Under the pieces are notes generated by a model. The model did no database searches and had not been told where the DNA came from. It saw nothing but the letters and a program-made list of their open reading frames with translations. Of a stretch of 64,000 bases of DNA, positions 47,400 through 63,600 are shown piece after piece. Position 1 is the first letter of the stretch, and each line of letters begins with the position of its first letter. This stretch comes from Gyrodactylus bullatarudis. Lineage: Eukaryota; Platyhelminthes; Monogenea; Gyrodactylidea; Gyrodactylidae. The position numbers and the translations under genes were made by a program. The DNA lies in NCBI GenBank assembly GCA_012064415.1, contig SSNU01000026.1:293117-357116 (forward strand). The letters run 5' to 3'.

Positions 47400-50300
47400 T
47401 TATCGAAACTTTTTGCGAAGTTTAGCTAAAAGATCACCCCCTGGTTTCGGCTTATTATTCTGGAGAGATTTTGTGGCCAAAAGTCCACGGGTACCATCAG
47501 GGTGACTCATATTCTTGGGTATAAGTATTTGACTACCCTGCGTTCGACTCGACGATGAGGTTGGATTTGTTCTGGCCGGCCTGGAGATTGAATGTGATTG
47601 AAGTGGAAAAGATTTACGCTGTGTATTTCTAGGGTTGATTGCATCTACTGTTAGTGTGGTTCTTTGGGCTGAAAAATATATGAATATTTCAATTTACTTA
47701 TAAAAAATATCTATTCTATTTTGATTTGGTGAAATTTCGAGAGTATTGATTGGTTCATTCTTGGGCTTTGAACTTAAGAGTTTTATATTTTTTTAATTTT
47801 AAGCCAAGTTGATAATTTAATATCGGTCGAGAATGGCGGATCTCTGAGAAAATTAATTATTGTTTGATTCTGATTCTAAATCCCCTCTCCAGACGACTTA
47901 TTTCCGAAATGATAAACAAAGTGAAGGATTTATTAGAAATCAAAATTTTTACGAATCTGTATGATGATATTATTTTCGAAAATTTTAATTCAGTCAACCG
48001 AGTATCAAGATGAGCAAGCTATATTTTATTGCTGAATAGCTTGTTAATCTTGAGACGTGGTAACAAGTTTAGTCTTAAGACTACCTGATAGTAACAGTTG
48101 GTCTTGTCAGGCAGAAACTTTTGCGATAATTAGAGTACTCTACGATCGACTATCGTTTATTTTATAAAGAATGATCCGTGTATTCGAATACTTTCAGTAT
48201 GAATTTCGTTAATTATACATTCAATGGACATTGTTAATTCGAGAAAGAGTCTAGCTTTGAATTTGCTAATGAAAAAAGAGAAAAACGAAAAGAAATTCTT
48301 CACAAACTGCCTCCAGTTCTAGACAGAAGAAATATTCTTTAAAATCAATCAATTCAATAGTGTTAGAAAAGAAATCTTGAACTTGTATTACAGTACGAAA
48401 TGTGTACTTTATGTCAAAAATCACCATTTCCTTTCTAGCCTCTTCTTATTTAAATAATAATACAACCTTTTTTTACTTATAAGTAGGCATGATTCAACTC
48501 AGATAACCTGATAAGACATGATACAGAAACTTTTAAATTAACAATGGTAAACCATATATATTACTAGCTGATTTATGATTGGTCGAAATGTGTAGCCATC
48601 ATAAGTTTTCTTACATTGACCAGAACTATGTTTAGAATAGTGAATTTGAACCGGGAAACAGTTCTCAGTACAATATGCATCCAAATTTCAAACCAAATAG
48701 AGACGTTAGAAATAAACGTGTTTAATGATTCAGGACTCAACTACTCAAAATTCACAAAACCAGACTCGTGTACATAAAATTTTTAAAAGATATTGATTTT
48801 ATGTAACAGAAACAGATCCATTTAATCAATAATTACTTATAAAGTAACCTGAATTGCTAGGCTTTTCTTTGTTTAAATAAATAAGAATAAAGAATGAGCT
48901 TGAATCAATTCGAAAATTATTATGAATTAGATATTATTATTAGTTTAAACGGGAAAACGTTCGAAAGTCATATTATCAGTATATATAAACCTAGTTGACA
49001 TGAAGATGAGAATTTACTATTTGTTATTCATCAAATAATTTTTTGAATTCTTAAACGGAATGAGCTAATAAGATGTGGATATTCGAAAAGATGCCGAAAA
49101 AATTCAATCTGACCAAAATGAGGCCGTTTTTCGAATTTCGAAAATGTACCAAATTTTTATCCATTTCGATGATTTGAAGCAGTTAAGTGATGATATTTGG
49201 GATCAAAATTGAACGAAGAATTCGAATTAACCTGTAGAAGTTCACTGAAGTTCGTCATTACTGTGGGAAATCGAACCATTTGAATTTTCCGATTATCACG
49301 AAGGCAAATTATCCAAAATCATGAAGTCTATGAATCCTGAAAATGATGAATTTAAAGATTGTTTTGATTAAAACAAACTGAAAGGTTCATTGTTACCAAG
49401 ATATTTCAATCTGATGTAAAATACATTAGAAAAGAGTATATATTATTTATAAATTTGATGGTCAAACTCTTTGTGGATCCAGCGAGAAGAAAATTAAAGA
49501 CTCTCCCGAATGTTGCAACGTGAATTTTCTTTAAACTCTATCTTGACTGACACAACATGCTTATTAGCAAGCAAAATACCATTTATTTATGAAAAATTAT
49601 GAATAGTCAGAGGAATAGGGTAGCGGAACTTGTTTTTCTTCTTTTGCCAAACAATTCGATTTTGAGAATGAAATCAATCTTGAAGTAAAAGATTTTCCCA
49701 ATCCAATGGGTTTTTTCCAAAAGTAGAAATATCATTCTATCACAAGGCAATGATGCAAATATGTACTTTATTTTAACAAATTTTAGGCAAAACTGTGTTT
49801 TCAAAGGAACCAAAAGTTGCTCGTAAACTTAAACTAACACTTTTAAATAAATAATGTTTACCTAATAGTGTCATAAACAAGGGTACACCATTTATCAAAG
49901 GTTCATCAGATTTCTATTTATTCGAAAAATTGTAAATTATTATCACTATCATTCAAACTTTTGGCACTAATGAACCTTTGAGAAATGTTCATTTGATGTA
50001 GTATGTAATAAAAATAATAATAATTTTGGATATTAGCCCATCGAATATACCGTACACAGTAGATTTGGACTAAATTCGCCCATCAATATATAAATTTTTT
50101 CAAGGTATATCACTGAAATTGGAAATTATGTATGGTTTCAGAATACGTTGATAACGAATACAATGCAATTTTCTTCAAAAACCAACCTTCACTTTAGAAG
50201 TTATTGACACATTAAGAGACCATTTTTAGAAGCTGAAAATGGCCAACTTTAATCTTAAAAGATGATTTCCAGCTGATCGCATTTCCGAATTCAACGGGTA

Positions 50301-53300
50301 TGGTTTCTCGATAAAAGTTTCTTTCTCTTTTCTCTTTGATCTTTGTGAGTTGTTTTTCAAAAAAAACGTTATTTAAATTTCAAGGAAATTTAAATAATTT
50401 TTTTTCAAGTCATAGCTTATTCGAGAAAATATTAGTTCTGAAAAGTGGCCAATAAATGAGTTTTAGCTTCTTTAGGACAGAATTATGGCTTGAGAAAGTT
50501 ACCTGTCCCATGTATATGACACACTGGGACTTGAAAGGTTAGAAAAGATTCAAGTAAAAGATACAACCAAAAGGTTTTGCACGAATAAATTATGTAAAAT
50601 ACTTACCGTTTTGTTCTGCTTTGACCTTGTTCGATGTTCGATTAATGAATTTCTCCAATTTATTTTCACAATCACGTTCTAGCTTTTTGTACAGATCTGA
50701 TGGTTTCAATTTGGGGTTCTCTTTCATAATCTTGTTAAAGTTGACCAGGGGATAATCTTTGCCGGCTTGTTTTATCCAATACGGCTGAAGTTCATCGTTA
50801 TATTGCTGAATAATAATAATAGCTATTAGATCCTTTTCTTCTCATATTGAACGAGCCTCAGAATTGGTAACCATCCAAAAAAAGGATTAAAACTGAAAAT
50901 TTCAAAAACACTAAAACACAAGTTACAAATATTTTTCAGATATAAATTTAGTTTAGTTGAATTCAGGAATTCAGGCAAGCAAATGGTAAAAAATTTTACG
51001 AATATCTTTTTTATTTAATATCAGATTTTATTTATAAATATACTAAACGAAAGATTTATTTTTTCGTTTAAATGACAGTTATTTCTTAAACTTAAAATTA
51101 GAATCTATCATAAAGGTATACAAATTTTAAAGATAATTTTCTCAATTTATCTTCCATTTCAGCACCTGATTGACTAACTAATGCTTTATAGCATTAAAAA
51201 TTTTGATATCGAATACAGTGAACTTCCTAAAAAAAGTATATAAAGAAGAGGATCTGACTAAATTATTTAAACCTCTCTACTAATGAGTAATGAGATGAAT
51301 TTAAGATTTTTTCTCTCCAAGTCAACCCACTTTAAGTGCTTCTATCTCTCTTATTTCAAGTTCAAATGGGTTGAAAATTCGAACATGTCATCTATGTCTA
51401 TCTTTATATCACCGGAATAAATTTCTAATTCATATCTCCTAAAACAACAGAGTTCACTATTTTTGATCCTAGCTCACTGAATTAAACACTATTCGATGCA
51501 GAATCAAAAGTTGAGTCAGCTGAGTAATTTCCATTGCAAAATATTGCCTGGGGACATTTTTATTAGAACATAAACCCCGTTTCTAATTTTTTAAACTCAT
51601 TTCAATTTTTTTTGGAAAATCTATAAGAAAAGTCGTTTTCACAATTGAGAGACCCCCTCTTTTAACCAAGCCAAACAACTACGTCACACTCTTTCTAGCT
51701 TAGTCATCGTATAGAAGACCCCCTTTTTTCCTATTTCACGTTCTGAGGATTTTTTCCTTTTCATTTTTAAACAGAGGAAACTTATTATTTCTCACTCCTA
51801 TAATTCAACTTTTTAACGAAGAATTTTTTCTCTTCAATCAAGAATCTTTATTCAATTAACATAAGATAATTTTTTAAAATAGTGAATGAATGGTGATTCT
51901 TTCCTTGTGCACTTTCGTTCCCTTTAACTTTGGGATTAACATGATCTCTTTTGTCCTTTATCATTCTTAAAGCTGAAAACGACTTTTCTTATAGATTTTC
52001 CAAAAAAATTGAAATGAGTTTAAAAAATTAGAAACGGGGTTTATGTTCTAATAAAAATGTCCCCAGGCAATATTTTGCAATGGAAATTACTCAGCTGACT
52101 CAACTTTTGATTCTGCATCGAATAGTGTTTAATTCAGTGAGCTAGGATCAAAAATAGTGAACTCTGTTGTTTTAGGAGATATGAATTAGAAATTTATTCC
52201 GGTGATATAAAGATAGACATAGATGACATGTTCGAATTTTCAACCCATTTGAACTTGAAATAAGAGAGATAGAAGCACTTAAAGTGGGTTGACTTGGGGA
52301 GAAAAAATCTTAAATTCATCTCATTACTCATTAGTAGAGAGGTTTAAATATTTTAGTCAGATCCTCTTCTTTATATACTTTTTTTAGGAAGTTCACTGTA
52401 TTTTCTTTTGACAACAACCTTGGAAGAAGATTTTTTATAGTTTAAGTAAATCGATCTAATAGCTGGACTTGAAAAAAAACCTGTAAAGAAATAAAATCTG
52501 AAGTGTAGCTTCACCAGATTATGTTCTGTAATCATTTCAAGAGTGATTAAAATCTAGAGTTGGATTTAGTTAAGATTATGATTAGAAAAAAACACGAACT
52601 GTTCAAGAAAGAGCTTACGAATGGACGTTATGCATTCAAACAAGAAAGTTCACCTTGCTATCGTTCAAACTCAACTAGAGAATGATTCAAAATGTTTATC
52701 TGGTCAAGCTTCCCAAAGTATTCATCAATAAATTGAATATCTTTACCAGTGGTGAACCTGAATCATATTTTGATCAAACTCATAAGAGACGTTGTAAGAA
52801 CCATTGAAAAGAAGGAAGAATTTCTAAATTAAAATACACAATCATGCAAAAAAGGAGGTAGCAATAAAATTTGGAGGGCTTGATGTGAAAGTAAGAAATA
52901 TCAAAAAAAAATTTTCAGCGTGTAGTTTTCGAGTAATTTGACATTTTGTAGAGAAAAAAGAGTCAAATTTTATCGTATAGTGTTTTCATTTCTCAATGAA
53001 TATTCGTATAAGACATACCATTTTGAAGAGCAGAAAATTAGCTACAAACCTTTGTTTGACCATTTTGAGCTTTGACATATAAATTCCGAGATATTTCCAA
53101 TAATAGTGAAATTTGTTCGAAAATAAAAAAAAATGAAAAAATTCAAAAGCTTTTTTCAGTCCTTTACTAATGGTCAAGAAAATTTTCCTTCAAATTCTAA
53201 ATAGTGTAATAGTGGAATTTAATTTTAATGCTTTTAAATTTCCAAAAAAGTCTTTTATAAGACCTAAATTCGGGAAAATGCGTACAATTTTACGGATTTT

Positions 53301-55490
53301 TAAAATTTACAATTTGTGATGTGAATGAACTTAGAAAAAATTTTGAGTATAGTAATTATCAATAAATGAAATATCTTTACCAGTGGTGAACCTGATCAAA
53401 CTCATAAGAGACGTTGTAAGAACCATTGAAAAGATTGAAGAATTTTTGAATTAAATTATTGAGAGTGGTAATTTTGAGTTTGAGAAATAACTTTCAATGA
53501 AACGAAAGATGTGAAATAGTAAAATCTTTCGTTTGGTAACAATTTCAATGAATTCTCGAATTCATTTTACACAAAAGAGATGAAATTATAACCTTTGATT
53601 TACAAGACGTAAATTTGAATTTATCAAGATATAGGTCCTCTCTTTTGGAAGATGGTTTACTTTCATAAGTAAAACTTTTAGAACAGCTCTAAAAACCCTA
53701 AAGCAAGAAGCTACCAAATTCAAGAAAACACAAATAAAGTATTACCCGAAAGAAGTTAGGAATAATTTTTTAGCAATATTTCAGTATTGAGAAAAAATAC
53801 TCATAGCACACGACAGAGAGTTGTTCCCATGAAAAACTTTTTGAATGTTAGCGAGAACAATTTCGAATATTGGAGAATAAAGTCTACAGTTGGCTGGCAT
53901 AAAGAAAATTTATCAAATTTTTTTTTATTCATTATTTTCACTCAAATAAAATAATAAAGTGTGCAGAATCTTTTTAGGTAGCAGAGTGTGTTACCAGATT
54001 GAATTCACACCACGCAATTTAAACTTCTAGAGAGAATTTTATGCTCTAAAATGTATTAGATACTCTTGAATAAGATGATGAGAATAGAGAATAGATTTTC
54101 ATTAGGTTCTCTCCAGATTATATTACAAGTATTTTGATTGGAAAGATAAAAATAACATGCATTAAAACATCAAATTTACATTGTACATTTCTCAAAGAAT
54201 CATCAAAAAACACCAAAAAACTCTTCAACTAGCAAGAGTTTAGAGAAAGGTGAAATATTGAATTTCTATAGTAAAAATGTAGATGGGTTTCTTTTCTTGA
54301 AAAAGCAAGCATAGGAAAATTAATTTGTTGTATTTGTCCAATGAAATCAATTATTGATTCCAGATTGTATTTGCTTTGAAGAAAAAACAAAGTTTAATCT
54401 CCATTTAGATCAGCTAGCTAGGAATAAAAGGGGAAAGCACAAACATTCACATAGCTTTGTAGACTGTATGTCATTAATAATTAAATTAAAGATTTTTCCA
54501 TGGAAATGTGCAAGAAAATCAATTTAACAGAACCAAAATAGATAGACTCTCAGATTGATAATCTTTTGATTATTCACGCAATAGAGGCAAGATAAATTCG
54601 CATAATTTGAGTAGAGATGATACAAAAAAACAATAAACGTACTGGATTGAACTTGTGAATCCGTCTAAGATCGGCTAGGGATATATTTGTAAGGGCTTTT
54701 TCAAAAATCTCAAATGGTAAATTCCCAACATGGTCCACTTGATGGATATGATTGGCCAGGACTTGAACACAGTTTAAAACTAGAGATTGGACCTTGTTAT
54801 TTTGACACGATTCTCCATTCGATGGTTTCCTCGGGGCATATAGAATTTTTTTGCTCTTGTACTTGAGGTTTCCAGCTTCAAATTCAGGGTCGATTTCTTC
54901 AGCTATAATACAGTAGTTTTAATAAGATAATTAAATGAAAAATTACCTTGTTGTAAGTCACTTTTGGACTTTTTAACCCTGTTTTTTATATAATCTGGTT
55001 CAAGACTAACATCAATTTTACCGCTAGTAGTTAATTCGATTGGTTTCCTTTTTAATGACTTTTTCTTTTGGGGAATGACTGGAACTTTGAGGGAATCCAT
55101 GAAGGATATTCCTGATGAAGAATCAATTGAACCATCATCATCAGGAAGCTTGACACATTTCTCAATTGGATTATTTTTTACAACGGGTTGGGGTTTTGGT
55201 TCTTTAATCTTTATGTTTTCCTTAGCTAAATGTTCCTCAAGAATTTTCTTCCATTTTTGAATGAGGGATTTTGAAAGACTACCTAATTCATTAGGTTCAT
55301 TCTTAAGACTCTTGACGGCTTTACCGATACCAGAACTTGAAAGTTCATTCAGGTTGAGGTCTATTTCTTCAAGAGTTTTGAGTACTTTGATTTTCTAAAA
55401 TGATGATAATCTATTTACTTTTTTGTTATTTATAGTTTTATCGCTTAAAGTCTGTCCCAAATGTATTAACTTATCAACGATAGATGTCAT
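47400..55490 (-). CDS. EloA: Elongin A (RNA polymerase II elongation factor)
   Basis: Elongin A stimulates Pol II elongation and binds Elongin B/C. The five exons are 55490-55419, 55394-54947, 54902-54643, 50805-50607 and 47668-47400. They give 415 residues; introns are 24, 44, 3837 and 2938 nt. The N-terminus has the TFIIS-N/LEDGF-like helical domain (LKTLEEIDLNL, GIGKAVKSLK, QKWKKILEE). The middle is basic and disordered. The C-terminal half has the BC box SLVLNCVQVLANH (about 213-225), then VGNLPFEIFEKAL, LADLRRIHKFNP and LQPYWIKQAGKDY, in Elongin A order. It ends with the basic tail LLAKLRKKFR, like the end of vertebrate Elongin A. It is about half the human length, mainly through a short linker. 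Confidence 0.9.
48985..49330 (+). repeat. Partial 27.7-kb family repeat in Elongin A intron 4
   Basis: Begins ataaacctagttgacatgaa and runs collinear with 27736-28120 through aatgagctaataag and gatttgaagcagttaa. It then ends without the opposite arm. Confidence 0.65.
51216..52398. mobile_element. 1183-bp near-perfect inverted repeat with TA/CAGT ends (Tc1-like fold-back)
   Basis: The left arm is 51216-51641 (426 bp) and the right arm 51974-52398 (425 bp), complementary apart from a few substitutions and one indel. The spacer is 332 bp with no coding frame. The ends read ta|cagtgaacttcc ... ggaagttcactg|ta. A TA target site and CAGT termini match Tc1/mariner elements. The high arm identity argues for recent insertion or for arm correction. 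It lies within Elongin A intron 3, so the pre-mRNA could fold a hairpin of over 400 bp. Confidence 0.85.
52682..53460 (+). repeat. Direct repeat pair of about 100 bp
   Basis: 52717-52835 and 53350-53460 share more than 90 bases, including tatctttaccagtggtgaac and actcataagagacgttgtaa. They differ by a clean 12-nt gap plus a few substitutions. In one plus-strand frame copy 1 encodes FTSGEPESYFDQTHKRRC. Copy 2 lacks exactly the ESYF codons. Whether it was ever coding is unknown. Confidence 0.6.
55395..55418 (-). other. 24-nt intron of Elongin A
   Basis: The minus strand reads AACAAAAAA|gtaaat...cattttag|AAAATCAAAG, phase 0. Removal is needed because the intron carries in-frame stops, and it restores the TFIIS-N-like domain. 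It is the shortest intron in the window. Confidence 0.85.
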
Positions 55491-55989
55491 AATTTTTTGA
55501 AACTTTCAAAACATAAAATTATTAAAACGAACACGAAAAATTAAAGATTACCATTAAAAATTGAAACTTTCAAATTCTCAATGATAAATGATTTGAGTCG
55601 ATGGAAAATTTCGAAATTCGAACGCTCCGGACGTTAACTTAACCTCGTTAAGCTAATCGGATCCTATTGACATTCTTCTACAGTCATTTGGAAAAATACA
55701 TTGCATAAATAATAAGATTTTATTTCCACTCCAGTATTTAGTTTTAGGTAATTTTGTGAGGTTAAGGGGCTACTCAATAGCAGAACATTTTCTTCCACAT
55801 TACAAATATGAATTTTTTCTTCAAATTAACAATAAAAAATGAAGAAAAAAATATAAGGAATACTTGAGTAACCTGATGATAAATTTAGTATACAAAAATT
55901 GGTTAAGATTATGTTTTGATATCATCTGTCGTAACTGAAATACATAGAAGTTTTCATTCATTAATACATTGGCAGTAGTTTCTCTTTCT
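55491..55989. other. Spacer between Arp1 stop and Elongin A start
   Basis: About 500 bp, holding the Arp1 3' UTR and the Elongin A promoter. No further gene seen. Confidence 0.5.
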
Positions 55990-57445
55990 TTAGTTAAACA
56001 ATTTCTTGTGGAGAATTTTGACTCCGTCTGTGTCGTATTCCCTCTTGGAGATCCAAATTTTCTTAAAAGTATCGAGGGAGGCAAGTATAGATCCACCTAT
56101 CCATGTCGAATAAATTCTTTCCTGAGGGGCACTTATTTTCATTCGAGCATCTTTGGGTATAGTCTTTTTTAATTCCGAAACGAGTCTGTCGCCAAATCCT
56201 GAATGAAGAAAATACAAATCAATATTCTCATGATAAAGATATATTAATCATTCAATTGTATCGTAAATTCCATTTCAATTTAATCTAAAATTAATCGATT
56301 TTATGCTAACTAAACTAAAAATAGGCTTGTCATTATTCTAGTGAGAGAGTTTGTCACTTACCTTTGAATAGAGTCGAGCCCCCGGACAGGACAATATTCT
56401 CATAGAGAGTCTTTCTAAGATCCATGTCACTCTTTTTGATTGAATAACTGAGAACCTAATGAAATAAAATAATCAGGTTAGATGAAAAAATGGATAAATA
56501 CTTCATGAATTCCATTGTACTCTTGTCCAATGATTTCAGGTCTAAAGAGGACCTCTGGAGCTCTGAATCTGGCAGAGCCGATATCAAGAATGGATCCATC
56601 TGGAAGACTATATTTAGCTGTTCCGTCAATTCCTTCGACTTTTCCTACATTCAAGCTGATGAAACAGGCTTTTTCTTTAATTTGTCGGACAATCTCGAAT
56701 TCTGCTGTAGTATCAAAGTTTGCTCCCTCTTTTCGGAGTAGAAGCCTTAAATGTCTGGTGACATCTCTACCAGCAAGATCTGAGCGTTCAATGGCATGAG
56801 GAAGTGCATATCCTTCATAAATAGGAACTGAGTGAGTAACACCATCCCCTGAATCTAGAACTACACCGGTTGTTCTTCCGGATGCATATCTAGAATAATT
56901 ATGTATAAAATATGAATAAATTACAAAGCGAGTACAGCTTGAATTGATATGTAAAGAGCTGGAACACTGAACGTTTCAAAAAATATTTCTGCCATTTTTT
57001 CACGATTCTTTCTAGGATTATTCGGTGGTTCTGTTAAGAGGACCGGATGCTCTACGGAATTAATCATGAGTTGATCTTTTCCATAGATGTAGGTCCAGAT
57101 GCGCTCCATGTCATTCCAATCTTGAATAATTCCGTGTTCGATTGGATATTTAATACTCATCAATCCGCGATGTTCTTCTCCTTTAGCCCCGATAAAGTAA
57201 TCTCCTTCCAAATACCCAGCCATTATTCTAGTATGCTTAGGACGAGCACAGCTTAATATTTTTAGAAATAATAAAATTACTAGTTAGGGAAGCGGTATTT
57301 AGGAATTTGATCACCGGCAAAGCCAGCTTTAATGAGACCAGTTCCCTGAAAATATTCATTTTAGAAGTTGAATAGTAATATAATTGTTAATACTAACTGT
57401 ATCAATGACAACAGGCTGATTGGTAATAACATCATAACCATCCAT
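55990..57445 (-). CDS. ACTR1: Actin-related protein 1 (centractin), dynactin filament subunit
   Basis: Arp1 polymerises into the short filament at the core of dynactin, the dynein cofactor. The six exons are 57445-57398, 57345-57281, 57251-56925, 56889-56502, 56455-56362 and 56198-55990. They total 376 residues, the exact length of vertebrate centractin. Introns are 52, 29, 35, 46 and 163 nt. Conserved blocks run the full length: [112 protein letters not shown]. The phosphate-binding loops ([20 protein letters not shown]) are present, so ATP binding is expected. VIANQ/VITNQ and IKAGFAGD distinguish it from conventional actin. Confidence 0.95.
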
Positions 57446-57734
57446 CAGAAATTAGGTTCAAATTATCAAAAAATTTTCTCAAGATTTAAAAAAGCTCAAG
57501 TTAAAAAGCTGATGTTGGTTTGTTTTTCAGTATTAATAAATTTAAAATTTCGGCAAAATAATTAAGCCGAGAGCTGTTGAAGAAGAATACTTCCTAATGA
57601 TTAGTAATAATTCACAACAATTAACTTTAAGGTGTTAACTTAAGCTTAGTCTTTAAGCTCAGTGTAATAAAAAATTGACTGATGAGTATGAGGAAATTTG
57701 AAAATTAGTTATCTTTATTAAAAATATAATATAT
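57446..57734. other. Arp1 promoter / CtBP 3' end
   Basis: 289 bp between two minus-strand genes. AATAAA (minus, 57714-57719) lies about 15 nt past the distal CtBP stop, so the rest is presumably the Arp1 promoter and 5' UTR. Confidence 0.55.
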
Positions 57735-60637
<2,903 letters not shown>

Positions 60638-63600
60638 TCAAGGGCGATGGTCTTTTTCGAGGATGCTGAAAACAAAAGTAGGAGATTAGATTTCATTAAA
60701 AGAAGGTTGAAATTCACAATAAACTTACTTGAGAATTTTTCCAACCTAGAGAAAGAGTAAAAGTTTATCAAGAGTTTTCTCAAAAAGATCAGTAAATTTG
60801 AATTAATTTTTAATTTTGTTACCACCATTGCTACAAGTAATTTGTAGCTCCTATTTCTTTAACCATAATGTTCAAAATGAAGGATTAACATTTGAAAGAG
60901 CCTTGGTGTGAATTCAAATAATAAGCTGTAATTGATTTTTCTTCTTCAAATTTTATGTGTGCAGTTTATGTAAAATTTGAGCAATCAAAAAGAGGTTGAA
61001 ATTTGAGTTAAGGATTATTCAAACTTTAAGTACATCATGTTAGGAAGAAAAGGAAATATCTACTATAGACGATTTACAAATTAAGATTTTTACGTTCAAA
61101 AACACCAGAAAATACACTTAAATACATAATTTAGAAATATGTAAGAAGATAAGAGATATATTAGTGGTCTCTCTTTAAAAGTGATAAAAACTACTCGTTT
61201 AGCCTTCAACTACCGTGGCCTATGTGAGCTTTCTCACCTTCTTCTCTTCCCTGTTGCTATTTATTGAAGAGTTTTTGGAGTTTTTTTCAGCTTACATCAT
61301 ATTCTTTTTTTCATTCATAACTTTTATTTTCTTTAACTCTTACTATTGCTTTTAAAAGTTGTAAATTATTATTTTTTATTCAGAATTTAACTTATCATTT
61401 TTAAAGAGAGATCACAGATGATCCTTTAAGAAATGTACATTTGATTTTAAATATATCTTCTTACATATTTCTAAATTAAGATTTGAGATAGTACAGAATC
61501 TTTTGGTGTATTTTTGAACTGATTTAAATGAGATTCATGCTGAAAATTGTAGTGATTGTACTACAACCTCTTAGTCTTGTACTTTTTCTACATTAGGGCG
61601 AGTCATATATTTATCTGTGTTTTTAGGGGTTAATAAATATTATTCATGGAGATGGGAATTTATTTTGGTACTGAGATAGTCGAGAACCTTCATCAGGTGC
61701 AGTGAATGGGACACTCGTAATCTTAACCCTTTTTAACTCAATCTTTATGCTTTAGAATTCCTATTGGTCTAGATCTGGAAAAAAGTTTGAATTTAAATAA
61801 AACCTAAACCAATCATGTCTAATCAGGAGAAAAAAGAGTCGAATTAAGAAGAAGTATAATTAAAATGATTTTGAAATCCAGATCAAGAGCACACTTTTAC
61901 CATTTGAAGAAAAATGAATATCTTTTTTCACCAACTAAGAACTGAGAGTTTTTTGTTCATTTCAAAGTCAAAGGTTGACCATTAGGCCTATTTGGCCAAT
62001 TTTATATGGCCTACTCGGCAAGTTATTCCTGACTAGCTCAACGATCTATAGGAAAAAATTTCAAAACGCTTTGCCATTCGGAAGAAGGTCCGGTCCAAAC
62101 GTGCTTGAGCCGCGTTTATGGAATTTCAAATATTTTACATCGTACTACTCATAAGCATATTTAGCAATCAAAAATTAGAAACCTTTTTTTTACTTGAAAA
62201 ATTACCATAGATTGATTCCAATTGAAGAAATTAGAAAAAAAATTTCTCATATTAGTTAGATCGTGTCATTCACTAAGGAAAGCACTTGACTATGTCAGTG
62301 CCAAAACGTCTAGAATTTTATAATGGATGGAAAAATAAACTAACCTTTTCATCAAGATCTCGCAAACGGGAATTTCTGCAAACAAAATAAAAATGAACGA
62401 GATAGGACACAGAATCAAAGTGGAGAAGAAAAACTGACATTTTTCTGACCTCTTTGGCAAGTTCATTTTCTCCTGTTGTAGCTGGAGATTCTGGCAATTC
62501 CTCATGAAATGTGAGAGGAGTTTCTCTTCTAAGCGGGGTATACTTGGGCAAGTTTAAAGAGGTATTTTTATCCTCAGCCGATTTGGTTACACTGAATCTC
62601 TTGGATATTCCTGATACATGTTAAAAGATAATCTTACTCGGCTTCTTAAAGATGTCATCGTTATTTTCACGGTCTCTTCTTGAGGTGGAAAACATTTTAC
62701 GTTTGGTTGTCATGTTTTTCGGCCTGAAAATTATAGAAAATACGACTAACGTCATCTGTAAAAAGTTTACATCATCGTAAATGTTTGGATTTTTTATGTC
62801 TGCTGAGGTGTCTGGACTCATCAGAATATCATAATCAATCTCAACTTTTTTTGTTTGCCTAGTTTTACTCCTTGTTTTGTAGTCATTTTTCTTGACTGTT
62901 GATCCTCGTTCCTTTGACTTTAACACTCGTTTTATAACATTCTTTTTCTTTGTATTTTCCAGGACAATTGCTTAAATAACAAAATTAGGTTTAAATCAAT
63001 CGTATATTTCAGCGCATCTCAGTACTAATTTTGTGTGCTTTTTCAGTTAAATGGTTCTGATTTGTTGGAAAATCAAATTAATTAATCAAAAAAATTAACA
63101 TGACCTCAATAGTTGAACAAGGAATGTGATCAAGTAGTTAATCGAAATATCTATAGATTTTTCAGGTTTCTAAATTTCTATTGATTACTTTGAGTATTCA
63201 AGTTGGATGTTGTGTAATCTATTTCTCGTGGATTTTCCGGGGATATTTCATTTAGAGAGTTCCTCATGGTCAAGTTGATAAGTCTCTTTGGGGTTTTGGA
63301 AATCTAAAATTTAATTTTTGTAAGAAATTTCAGCAAAAATTTTTTTTAATAAAAAAAATAAAATAAAACTCTGAAGCATACCGATTCCAGATCTGAATAA
63401 TCTGATTCTACATAAATTTTAGGGGGTAAACTGTAACTTGAAGCAAGATTTTTCAAAACTTACGCAAAAATGATTCAGAAAATTTGAAACTCTCTTCCTA
63501 GTAAAATTATTTCTTATAGATTCATCGTGTTCTTGCAAATTTATTTAAACTCACCAGTTTTGTAGGAGACTTTTCCCTTTTATCACATAGTAAATCAATA

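Noticed and set aside
62671..62777. Reading straight through 62724-62750 as coding
   Set aside because: The frame is open, but the stretch is hydrophobic between charged segments, has GT...AG ends and matches the size of the neighbouring 27-nt intron. I treated it as an intron and listed retention as a possibility.
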